From: Chaetoderma sp. LZ-2023a
Lineage: Eukaryota > Mollusca > Caudofoveata > Chaetodermatida > Chaetodermatidae
Direction: 5' to 3'
Length of the DNA stretch: 64,000 bases
NCBI GenBank assembly: GCA_034401795.1
Contig: CM067360.1
Location: 121,659,430 to 121,723,429 of the forward strand
The number at the start of each line of letters is the position of its first letter. Position 1 is the stretch's first letter. The notes beneath the pieces were generated by a model, which did no database searches, was not told the DNA's origin, and saw only the letters and a program-made list of their open reading frames with translations. Positions 55,141 to 64,000 of the stretch are shown in pieces. The position numbers and the translations under genes were made by a program.

Positions 55141-55469
55141 TTAAGTATGGGAGTTACTGTATCACAATATTCTTATCCACTCATACTCATGCTTCTGTTT
55201 CAGGAATGAGAAACGTGATCACTGAACAAGTCTTCATACAATGGTTAACTGAATTCCTGAAATCTGCTGGAAATACAGACTGGTGTTAATATTTTAAAAC
55301 ACTATTACTATCATTTGTTCTTGTATAATGTAGTAACAATTAATAGTAACAATGCTTCCAAACTGTTACTCCAGCCATTATAATACAAATATCATTCTAC
55401 ATTGTGCTGTACCAAACATGAACATTACGTCATGTGTACGAATTGTACTTTGCCACTGTGGTGGCCAAT

Positions 55470-55942
55470 AGGCTTGCGTGATTACGTGATTGAAACGAAA
55501 ATCGCGATTATGTTTTAAATCGTGAATTTATATGATTAAATATTAAATAATTGTGAATATTTTCTATTGTATAATATATTTCAAAACCTAACTTTCAATT
55601 ACTTTTTTAATGCGATCGGTCATGAAAAATTACATTTTGCTTAATGAATGTGTGCTCATTTGCAGGGCAAGACAAGACTATTTTTGAAAATGTGTTACTG
55701 GAATGCCTGGCTCGAGAATCAAGCCAGGCATTCCAGTGATACATTTTTCAAAAATAGTCTTCAAAAATAGTCTTCTCTTACTCTGCAAATGGACTTTTCT
55801 AAACACCATTGCAGTTTTCGACATTGATATATTCTTTTGTTGTTATCTCTTGGTAATTTGTATACAAGCTGATTAATCAAGTAATCGCGATTATTTTTTA
55901 ATAATCGATCGCGATCACTCAACGCAATAATCGCGCAAGCCT
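55470..55942. repeat. Family D MITE, copy 2
   Basis: AGGCTTGCGTGATTACGTG to AATAATCGCGCAAGCCT; family B-like core at 55655-55795, with a local duplication of CAAAAATAGTCTTC. Very close to the copy at 14126. Confidence 0.88.
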
Positions 55943-56490
55943 AGTGGGCAATGATTCAGAGGTTCCAGCTACAAAACTAGAGCCAGAAAAGTAGTGCTTT
56001 CCAGATTCTACATCAGCTATCAACTACTTCAATAAGATTCAATTCTCCATATAGTGAAAAGAAGTGACACGACTCTCGAGCATGGTCAATAATATTGCAT
56101 TTAACCACGTTGACATTAATATTTACAGAATACACTCCAGAGAAATAGCTATGGTTTCATCAATATCAAGCACAATAATGATATATTATTAAAGCTCTCG
56201 TGTTCCATTAAATATAGACACTTTTGCACAAGATATTAGATGCCTGTTCAATTTAACCGGTGTGCAATTCTACCCAGCATCCAATGCCCTGACTCCATAA
56301 TCGTTGTAACTATTGGACGCCTTGTTCATTTAGTCTATTGTCTGCCCAAGCCAGGATTTCTCAAACAAAACCAACCGGCTTGCACGTGAAAATAGCCATT
56401 TGGATGTAACAGTATCACTAAGATTCTAAAATGGAATTTCTGGAAAAAACAAAAATAAAATTTTATTCACAGGAGGGCTAGGGTTTACCA
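55943..56490. other. Upstream AP3B region
   Basis: A block near 56180-56340 (ATTAAATATAGACAC.TTTG..GATAT.AGATG, CCCAGCAT..AATGCC) resembles 38260-38400. No exon found. Confidence 0.4.
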
Positions 56491-56680
56491 ACTTTGATTT
56501 CTTGATTATGATGTCACAAGCATTATATGCTACGTATTATAGCTCTGTCATGGAATTTGAAGATTACATCAAGTGTACAAATTGTATGTCTTTGATGGAT
56601 TTACAATTTAATAAATATTCTGTTGAATATTTTGAAACCTATTTGACTGGGAGCTGGTGCAGCTCGCCTTGCTGTATCAG
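56491..56680. repeat. Family A remnant
   Basis: GTACAAATTGTATGTCTTTG and ATATTCTGTTGAATATTTTG with only the left hairpin arm. Confidence 0.65.
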
Positions 56681-57336
56681 ATATGGAAAATGTAACAGCA
56701 GTGCCATTTTGACTCAAGCTTTTAGCGGTATCAAATATACATTCCACAAAATGATTGTGGACACAACACATTGAAGCCACAATGCCTACACATTTGTTAG
56801 AAGTCAGATCCAGCGAAGATGAATATAAAGGCTCACTTAAATAAGCTATACATATATGTATACTGTACAGTCCTGGTGAAATATATGACAACGCCGCACT
56901 GACAGTGTTGAGTTATCATGCTGCAATAGCCAGACAGCTCCCAGTTTCAAATTATTCACCAGTTGAATTATCATATTATATCAATCAGATAGGGCTAGTA
57001 AGATGATTTCCAAATTTGTATTGCCAATATCATGCTTATCAGGTAACTAGGCATGCATATCAACAACTCCATAAATTTAAATCAACAATAATTACAATGG
57101 TGAATTAGTCTGTCAGCACTTTCAGCAGCCCTGCTACAAGTAAAAAGCAAAAGAAAACAAACATCTACCCAAAAAAAAAGGGAGGTAACTCAGACTATGC
57201 TACATACTAGCAATCTTAGTTAACCGTAGATTATGTACGTAGCCATATACCAGGTTTGGTATGAGTCTATCTAAAGTTAAGGTAACATGCCATCTTAGCT
57301 TTGCACTGAACAGGGGTGTTAGGGATGGGGAACGGT
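56681..57336. other. Intergenic or intron DNA
   Basis: No gene recognised; a GGGAGGTAACTCAG string lies near 57180. Confidence 0.4.
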
Positions 57337-57402
57337 GTGTGTGTGCGTGTGCGTGCGTACGTGCATGCGTACGTGCATGCATGCGTGCGTGCATGCGTGC
57401 GT
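57337..57402. repeat. Alternating purine-pyrimidine tract (GT/GC/CATG)
   Basis: GTGTGTGTGCGTGTGCGTGC followed by repeated GTACGTGCATGC-type units, about 66 bp of almost strict purine-pyrimidine alternation. Confidence 0.9.
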
Positions 57403-57409
57403 TACCATA

Positions 57410-57748
57410 TTATTGTGTAAGAGACATTTGAGCTTCTTGCAGACTGGAATGAGGTGTTTTAATATACCTCCCATAACAATCTGAAGTCCACCTAGTAAAA
57501 ATCTTGATCAAATGATCCCAAATCTTTGCTCTTGCTGCTGATGTCGCTGCACCTATTCTGAATGCGTGACCGTTGTAACATTTTGATTCTATACCAATCA
57601 AGTACTTCCCTAAACATTGCAATAAATCTAGTTCTAGTCAGTGCTTCTTGATCATCTACAAATAGATGGTCTAATGGTGATCGACTTGCTTGATTTACAG
57701 CACATAAATATCGACAGCAAATACTATATGGACAAATTACATGATTAC
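57410..57748 (-). pseudogene. Tyrosine recombinase remnant (Crypton-like), cut by DIRS element 2
   Basis: On the - strand, a frame from about 57740 gives CPYSICCRYLCAVNQASRS, DHLFVDDQEALTRTRF and a REVLDW segment. After a frameshift near 57610 it continues as IGIESKCYNGHAFRIGAA.. and IFTRWTSDCYGRYIKTPH. It has the H-x-x-R box (HAFR) and a catalytic-type Tyr in RWTSDCYGRY. This FRIGAAT-type recombinase differs from the DIRS enzymes here. The fragment starts exactly at the DIRS right border, so its upstream part is missing or lies beyond the insertion. Confidence 0.75.
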
Positions 57749-58133
57749 ATAAACGAAATCAAGGATTTCTTTTTTCACGAGAGAGTTGATACTTATCTCC
57801 CTAATACTTTTGATATTGCTAAATATTGGCTTTCACTCAATAAACACTCAGATTAAAACAGTTAGGTGCCCCTACTGGGCAGGGAGTCAGAGCGTAGTCT
57901 GGCGGATGCCAGCCCCACCACCGCGCATGCGCAGACTAGCACTTCCTCTGACTAATTTATTGGCTGATACACATGCAACTATAAAGAGCCTGAAGACCGA
58001 GCCTCTGTGGGGTGGAGAGGGCGGGTCCGTATCTAGGGAGGTAAGTATCAACTCTCTCGTGAAAAAAGAAATCCTTGATTTCGTTTATTTCACATCAAGA
58101 GTATACTTACCTCCCTAATACTTTTGATATTGC
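57749..58133 (-). repeat. Right terminal repeat and internal complementary region of DIRS element 2
   Basis: A 54-nt inverted repeat (57749-57802 with 58035-58088) and a direct repeat (57791-57819 with 58105-58133) have the same layout as element 1. The TACGGACCC..CACAGAGGC string between them is shared by both elements. Confidence 0.85.
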
Positions 58134-58665
58134 CAGAATTCGACAGTGAATTCGGCGGGAGGGAGGCGAGGTCAAAAGACCAGCTCATCCCTATACGCTT
58201 TTCTGCGTTTAAGGCACTTAAACTTCTGAAACTGTATGAAAAACAGTCAGGATTTGACTAACCATCGGATAACACCCCCGATGTATGAGAGATGACCGAA
58301 TGTCATATGCGCTCCCCCCCCCCTCCTTCCTGGGAGGAAGAGTCGAATGACCTCAATGTCCTATACGCTCTCTACGTACAAGTGCCATGTACTACAGGAC
58401 AGAGACGAAAAAACTCCATTTTCGTATACTCTCAACAATGAACCACATAAATACACAAAACCATCATCATATAAATAACGGGTAACGTGACAAGACAATC
58501 AACAATGGACAACACATACACAAGACTGACCTTGTTGAAATGGCTGCTGACATCCTCTTCCCATTGGTGAAGATCGATGCAGTCCCAAATTAGTGGTTGT
58601 TTCCATAAATTAATTGTGAAATATATAAGCAATGAGGAAACCCCATCAAAAATATATATGCCTAG
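58134..58665 (-). other. 3' untranslated region of DIRS element 2
   Basis: No ORF. A C-rich run is near 58313-58324. GAATTCGACAGTGAATTC at 58137 is a short palindrome. Confidence 0.5.
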
Positions 58666-59720
58666 TTATTTTTTCAAAATCGACAAGGCGAGAGGATTAG
58701 AGGTGTCACGGAGATAATGGTCTGTAAAACTTGACTCACAGTGCCACTGAGCCACCGACATAATATCATCCACAGGGACCCCATTAAATAGGGCAGTGGA
58801 TGTCACTACGCCGCGGACACTGTGAGCCTTGGCCACGTCAACCTGCTTCCCGGTGGCGGATTTATGGCAAAACTGAATGCATTCTACAATCCACCTGGAA
58901 ATGGTGTCCTTAGAAGCCCTGCCATGGGGTTCAATATATGACAACCATAACGCTGACTGGTCGGTGCGCCACTCCGCCGTACGTTGTTTGTACCGGCGAA
59001 GCGCCCGGACAGGACACCATGCTTTAGAATTAGGATCATATCTAGTTAAAGCAGGCAAAATAATAGGTTGACCTGGATATTTCAACGACTGATTTTTAGC
59101 CAAGAAATTAATCCTAGGTAGCAGCTTAAGGCCTTCCCCTGAAACCACAAAACGGTCATCCTCGGCTGATAAGGCATGAATCTCACTCCTACGCCTAGCC
59201 GAGGCCGCAGCAATTAAAAACACAGTCTTCAGTGTTAATAGTTTCATAGAAATGGAACTAAGTGGTTCAAACGGCTTATCACCTAGTACTTGAAGCACTA
59301 GCGATAAACTCCAAGACGGAATCACAGGTGGATTCCTTGGTCTTAGATTGCCCATGCCTTTAATTAATACATTTAATGTATTCACTTCATCACTTCCCCT
59401 CTTAGCCAAGCAAGGAATAACAGACATTAAAGCTGACTTATAACCAGCAATAGAGTTAGGCTTGAGGCTATAGGCATCATAGAGGTGACAGAGGAAATCA
59501 GCTACTACCTGAATAGATGCATCCATTGGATCAATACATCTTTTTGAGCACCATTCTGCAAATCTGTTGATTTTATAATTATATGCTCTGGAGGTTGACC
59601 CCCTCCTGGATTTGGCCATAAACATGGCTGCTTGCTCAGAAAAGCCCTCCTTAATTCTAGATTCCTTGACAACATCCACGCAGTCAATCTGAACATTGAC
59701 GGATTGTTGTGAAGGGACTT
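58666..59720 (-). CDS. Tyrosine recombinase of DIRS element 2
   Basis: C-terminal ~350 codons of a frame open from 61563 to 58666 (965 codons). Catalytic Arg in SARRRSEIHAL, H-x-x-R box HSVR (58806-58830 region) and Tyr in TDHYLRD (about 58715). The core-binding segment SRAYNYKINRFAEWC corresponds to that of element 1. No break seen. It overlaps the end of RT/RNase H by about 200 nt in another frame. Confidence 0.92.
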
Positions 59721-61635
59721 GCCCTGGAAGATAATATCGTCCATCAGAGGCAGAGGAACCGGATTGCAGACCAGAAGGTCCAGCAGATCCGTATACCATG
59801 ATCGGCTTGGCCAATCCGGGGCGATCAGAAGCACTTGGCATTCCTCTTGTCTGATTTTCTGAAGAATTTTTGGAATCAGGATTGCTGGAGGGAATGCGTA
59901 TGCATACATTCTCCCCCAGCTGATAGCTAACGCATCTGTTGCGAAAGCGCTTGGATCCGGAATCGGAGAGACGTACGTCGTCATCTTCGCATTCTTCTTC
60001 GTTGCGAACAAATCGATGTTGGGTTTCCCCCAATGGTCGAACAGACGATCCGCCACACATTGATTTAGTTGCCATTCCGTGGGTAAAACACTCATCCTTC
60101 GGCTCAATGAGTCTGCTAGCAGGTTTAACCTTCCCGGAATATGAACTGCTTTCAAGGTAATCTGGTGATCCAGACACCAACAAAGCAGTCTCCATGTCAT
60201 CATACAGAGACTGGGCGACTTCGTTCCGCCCTGGCGGTTTATGTAAGTCACAACTGTTGAGTTGTCTGAACGAATAAGAACAATCTTGCCCTGAACTTTC
60301 TGTAAGAAATGTTCCAGGCCCAGGACTACTGCTCTTAGCTCCAGTAGATTTATATGTTCCTTTGACTGTTCCAGATTCCAAAGCCCTGATATCGTGGACT
60401 CTTCCAGGCAAGCTCCCCAGCCCTCCATCGATGCATCTGTATACACAGTCACCTGAGGGTGGGGAGGGGTTAGCATAACCCCCACCAAGAGATTCTCTGT
60501 GTCCAACCACCATTGCAGGTGATGAATCAGAGGCGCCAACACTGACACATTCGAGTCCAGCGAACCTGTACTCTGGGTCCATTGTGTCATGAGAAATAAC
60601 TGGATCGGCCGCCTGCGTAAGGCGGCCTGAGGAATGACTGGTTCCAATGAAACCATCAACCCCAGCATTCTCAAGTAAACCCGTGCCAGGACATGACGAC
60701 TGTCGCACACTGACTGAATTAATGAGATGAGTTTCTGAACTCTCTCCTGAGTAGGATAAACATATCCTGTCTCTAGATCGAAGAACATCCCCAGGTAAAC
60801 AAACTTCTGGGATGGAGTCAGCTCTGATTTTGGGAAATTGATCATCCAGCCTAAGTCTGTGAGAGTTTTCAAAACAATCTCCAGACTGGCCGACAAACTT
60901 TCCCGGGTGTGCGCTTTCAACAGCCAGTCGTCTATGTACGTGTGGACTGCTATGCTTCTCCTGCGGAGGTATGCGGTGATCGCAAGAACCACACGGGTGA
61001 AAACCCGAGGAGCCGTGGAAATTCCGAAGGGTAGCACCCTGAATTCCCACTGTCTGCCCTGGAATGCAAATCTCAGGAAGCGACGGAAACTCCTGTGTAT
61101 GGGGATGTGGAAATAAGCGTCCTTCAAATCTATCGACGCTGTCCACATTCCCCTCTCTAACCCCGCCAACACCGAGCGCACAGTCTCCATCTTGAAACTG
61201 GGCGTCTCTATGAACTTGTTCAATGGCTTGAGGTTGAGAATTGGTCTCCACCCTCCGGTGTTCTTTGTTACTAAGAACAGGGTTGAATAGAAGCCCGGAC
61301 ACCTCTGTGCCGGCTGAATAGCTCCTTTTTGTATGAGGGAATTTATTTCCTCCTCGATACACAACCTTTGATCTGGATCTCTCGGATTTGGAGTCCAGAT
61401 CGGCACTAGAGACAGTCGCGATGGCGGGCCTGTCATCCAATCGGGATGATACCCGACTGAAAGCCATCGCAAGACTAAACGGTCCTGAGTTAACCGTTCC
61501 CACTCTTGCATGTGGTCGGCTAGTCGGCCTCCCATCGGTCCACCTAGGGATAGAGGTGGACATAAGGAGTGCAAGAGCGGCACTGTCTCCTTTGCCAGAA
61601 ACACCGGCGCGGTTCTCACCGCGGTAACCGTCCCA
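59505..61635 (-). CDS. Reverse transcriptase-RNase H of DIRS element 2
   Basis: The frame is open from 61961, so its first ~109 codons overlap Gag; the RT-like part starts around residue 145. RT motifs: GWRPILNLKPLN (237-248), SIDLKDAYFHIPI (276-288), LPFG (310-313) and YIDD (342-345). RNase H catalytic residues: Asp509 (YTDA), Glu541 (INLLE), Asp566 (RSDNS) and Asp617 (LADSLS). The C-terminal part (about 635-740) has DLFATKKNAK, YVSPIPDPS and APDWPSRSWYTDLL, the region called DAM-like in some DIRS elements. It appears intact and is likely expressed by frameshift or internal initiation. Confidence 0.93.
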
Positions 61636-63687
61636 TCAGGAACGATTACCCCGCCCAGATCCTCGCGCGCCACGACCAGCACCGCGCGCACCTCGGTGCG
61701 CGGGCGGTTGCCTGGCTGACTGCGCCTGAGGAGCCTGCGCCCCCCTCGCTGCTGGCCGAATCGCACGCGGCCGAGGCCGGCGCTGCGATGGTGGTTGGCC
61801 TCTGACCTGGCCACTACCACCTCGAGCCTGCAGGGGACGATACGCAGGGGGTGCGGCGCGAACGTTGGCACGACGAAGCACCTCAAACTGTTCGCGCAGC
61901 GCCCTCTGGTTATTGACCAGAGTAACCGTCTCCTGGAGGTGTCTACATCCCTCACCTCCAAAGAGACCAGGACCTGTCATAGGCGTACGTAGTAGCCTAT
62001 TGTAGAGGTCCTGGGACGGGCACAGATTATCCAAGGCAAAAGTGCGCCTTGCCCGGACACTCCTGGTCACCGCCCGCGTCATACAGTCCAGAGCCAGGTT
62101 GATACCATCCTGGATGGCTCGCTGGACTGTGACCGGACTTGGCTGGCGCGATGCGGATGCTGTTACTACCCCTTGTAACAGCTGGGAGACGTGGGACAGA
62201 GCGGCAATCGAAGCCCTCCCACTCTCCTCCGCATCACGCAACGCGGCATTTGCCGAACGCAACGCGTTCGAACACAAGACTCCCGTGTCGGAACGGGAGC
62301 CTGGCCGCGCATCCTCACCCAAAGCCGCGCGGTCATCCACGCTCGGCTTTGGTACCACACCGTACCGCTGGTAGTCCAGGGGCACGATGCGGCAACGCCT
62401 GGCAACCTCGCGCGGGGCCTTAGCGAGACGTCCACTCGACTTAATGGACGTCTCCGCCGCCTCGAACATGTCAACGACATGCTCTGCCAGCGGCAGAGAA
62501 GGCATAGCGTTAGCAGTAGGCTTACCAGCTAACCACGGCCTGTGTTCACGCTGGCTAGCCGACTGCTCCACGGGCAGATCTGGTCTAACACTCACCAACC
62601 ACTGGCAAGCGTCAGACCAATCCTCCTCCGTGGCTAGTTGCGAGCGCTCTACAAGACGGGGGCCTTCGTCTTCCTCCTGAGCGCAAGCAACAGAGCTTGA
62701 CGGCGGATACGCTGATATCCCTGGCAAGCCAGGGAGAGCATGCGGGCCTGATAATACCGGCATGCTAATCTCACTGGCTTGACCAGGAGCAGGCGCCGTG
62801 GTAGAGCGCGGGGCATATACCGCCCCACCACGGCCCCGGCCAGCACCAGCTACACTCTCGGCAAGCCGAGGTATGCGGTACCGCTGGCCTTCAGCACCCA
62901 GGGCCACAGTCTGAACCGTGGATTCTACCCCTGGGAGAGTAGAACCGTGGAAAAAGGCGCCTGTATTCCCCGCGAGGGGCGCACAAACGTCATATTCCAT
63001 GGCCACGTCTTCAGACGGCGACCCCAACAGGTAATCCTCATCCTCCTGGCCAGAAAGATTAGACTCCGGGTCAGCAAAGAGAGCTAACCCGGACTGGCCA
63101 GGGAAGGTGCCATACGAGGTACTGGCAGCCGCGGTGTGCGGATACCCCTGGACTGATGAGCAGCCCGCGGGTTCCAGCGACGACCGTCCACGGTCCCTAT
63201 TGGGCGCGGCAATAAGCCTGCTGCCAGGGCCGTGGAACACCGCCTCTAATGGGGCCACCTCTGAATCTTCAAACAACGGAAGCGTACTAAGGAACGTTGA
63301 TTCAGAGGTGGGGATTACCTGCTCCGAAGCAGATGATGAGGCCAATAAAGGATTTGGTCCAGGAAGCATGCCACGAAGCAACTCTGGAACCAAATCGTTT
63401 ATCGTCCTCCTCATCTCTCCCAACATCTCGGTCCGGAAGGCCTCCATGTCCACCGCGGACGAGGCCTTCCTCTTACCCTTCTTACTTACGACCTCTTTTT
63501 TCAGCTTCTTCTTCTCCTCCTCCACCTTGTCCTTCGCCTGCAAGCACAAGAATTCGGACATTAGCTCGCCCCCCCAGTGCTTACATATCTCGCAATTAAG
63601 CAAGGGACCACAGGGGCTACACTGAAAACAGAGATGAGGGCCAAACTTGTCCCTCAAAAATCGTCCACAGGACGCACAACCAGGTCT
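61636..63687 (-). CDS. Gag-like protein of DIRS element 2
   Basis: An open frame from an acceptor-like site (TTTTTCAG) at 63688 to the stop at 61636. There is no ATG before the cysteine cluster (63678-63583, C-x2-C-x12-C-x2-C-x2-C-x5-C-x2-C); the first in-frame ATG falls after it. Then comes a Lys/Glu-rich stretch (KDKVEEEKKKLKKEVV, possible coiled coil), low-complexity middle, DWSDACQWL and CRIVPLDYQRYGVVP blocks shared with element 1, and an Arg/Gly-rich tail (RGARGAGRGARGSGRG) suited to nucleic-acid binding. Gag role inferred from position. Confidence 0.78.
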   Translation of the reverse strand, partial: RPGCASCGRFLRDKFGPHLCFQCSPCGPLLNCEICKHWGGELMSEFLCLQAKDKVEEEKKKLKKEVVSKKGKRKASSAVDMEAFRTEMLGEMRRTINDLVPELLRGMLPGPNPLLASSSASEQVIPTSESTFLSTLPLFEDSEVAPLEAVFHGPGSRLIAAPNRDRGRSSLEPAGCSSVQGYPHTAAASTSYGTFPGQSGLALFADPESNLSGQEDEDYLLGSPSEDVAMEYDVCAPLAGNTGAFFHGSTLPGVESTVQTVALGAEGQRYRIPRLAESVAGAGRGRGGAVYAPRSTTAPAPGQASEISMPVLSGPHALPGLPGISAYPPSSSVACAQEEDEGPRLVERSQLATEEDWSDACQWLVSVRPDLPVEQSASQREHRPWLAGKPTANAMPSLPLAEHVVDMFEAAETSIKSSGRLAKAPREVARRCRIVPLDYQRYGVVPKPSVDDRAALGEDARPGSRSDTGVLCSNALRSANAALRDAEESGRASIAALSHVSQLLQGVVTASASRQPSPVTVQRAIQDGINLALDCMTRAVTRSVRARRTFALDNLCPSQDLYNRLLRTPMTGPGLFGGEGCRHLQETVTLVNNQRALREQFEVLRRANVRAAPPAYRPLQARGGSGQVRGQPPSQRRPRPRAIRPAARGAQAPQAQSARQPPAHRGARGAGRGARGSGRGNRS

Positions 63688-63688
63688 C

Positions 63689-64000
63689 TGAAAAAGGCCA
63701 AAGGACGAGGAGTATGAGCAAACTAGTTAAGCTTAGAAAACTCACCAACTCAAGAGAAGGAAAATGATCATAAAGATCATAATTTTTATCAGAAACCAGC
63801 TTCGGACAACTTTAATTGTAAATAAAGAGCAAGGCTGATTATGACGTCATTAATCCTATGACAGGACAAAATCGATCCCCAACAAACATCCCAGTGCAAG
63901 GACGAATTGTATCTCTAACCAGAACATGTGCAGAATGGACATTTCGACTACACAAGCATCAGATAAATACTGATAACAATGGCAAATAGTGTTAATTATC
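63689..64000 (-). other. 5' leader of DIRS element 2
   Basis: No ORF. It ends in a pyrimidine-rich tract and TTTTTCAG next to the Gag frame, resembling an intron 3' end. The terminal repeat was not found within the window. Confidence 0.4.

Larger units (their letters stand above)
57749..64000 (-). mobile_element. DIRS-type retrotransposon, element 2 (5' end outside window)
   Basis: Gag-like, RT/RNase H and tyrosine recombinase ORFs run on the - strand with no stop in the core domains. The right border is set by the inverted pair 57749-57802 / 58035-58088 (54 nt, one mismatch). It belongs to the same group as element 1, but the proteins are clearly diverged. The left terminal repeat would lie past 64000. 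Confidence 0.92.

Noticed and set aside
55203..55290. Possible + strand terminal exon (TTCTGTTTCAG, then VFIQWLTEFLKSAGNTDW.. to TAA)
   Set aside because: The acceptor is good, but there is no recognised homologue and no partner exon. It stays an unproven short ORF.

Overview
This is a eukaryotic, intron-rich and repeat-dense genomic window, most likely from a mollusc or a similar lophotrochozoan invertebrate. The taxon is an inference from degenerate GGGAGATAACTC-containing repeats, DIRS retrotransposons, and host exons that resemble, but differ from, the vertebrate proteins. No bacterial genes, operons, tRNA or rRNA genes were seen.

Two host genes were reconstructed from exons with matching splice phases. 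TBCA (tubulin-binding cofactor A) lies on the + strand, with exons at 13453-13558, 16144-16230 and 18038-18124 and a candidate first exon at 7520-7626. The 3' part of an AP-3 complex beta-subunit gene (AP3B1/AP3B2-like) lies on the - strand, with six consecutive exons between 53390 and 40649 coding for the clathrin-box hinge and the C-terminal appendage. The two genes converge tail to tail. TBCA and AP3B1 are, from memory, also close neighbours in the human genome, so this may be a very old gene pair.

The window edges hold two DIRS-type (tyrosine-recombinase) retrotransposons facing inward: element 1 on + (1-6263) and element 2 on - (64000-57749). Each has a Gag-like ORF, an RT/RNase H ORF, a tyrosine recombinase ORF and a terminal inverted-repeat/internal complementary region. 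Their 5' ends lie outside the window. Element 1 has one in-frame TGA in RT; element 2 looks intact where visible. Element 2 lies at the edge of a decayed, different tyrosine-recombinase (Crypton-like) sequence.

The 51 kb between them is mostly introns and intergenic DNA filled with small foldback elements (MITEs). The families are: A (termini AAT..ACCTTTCC), B and F (TTAA plus CCCTT.., piggyBac-like), D (AGGCTTG..), E (AGTGTTG..), and loose hairpins. There are also an intact 1500-bp Tc1 transposon (DD34E) and two hAT-like nonautonomous elements with 8-bp target duplications, one carrying a 21-bp minisatellite. Other content is a LINE remnant, a zinc-finger pseudogene fragment, and minisatellites of 21, 25, 26, 30 and 33 bp. 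Several nested insertions allow relative dating, and the same hairpin core recurs inside MITE families that have different ends.
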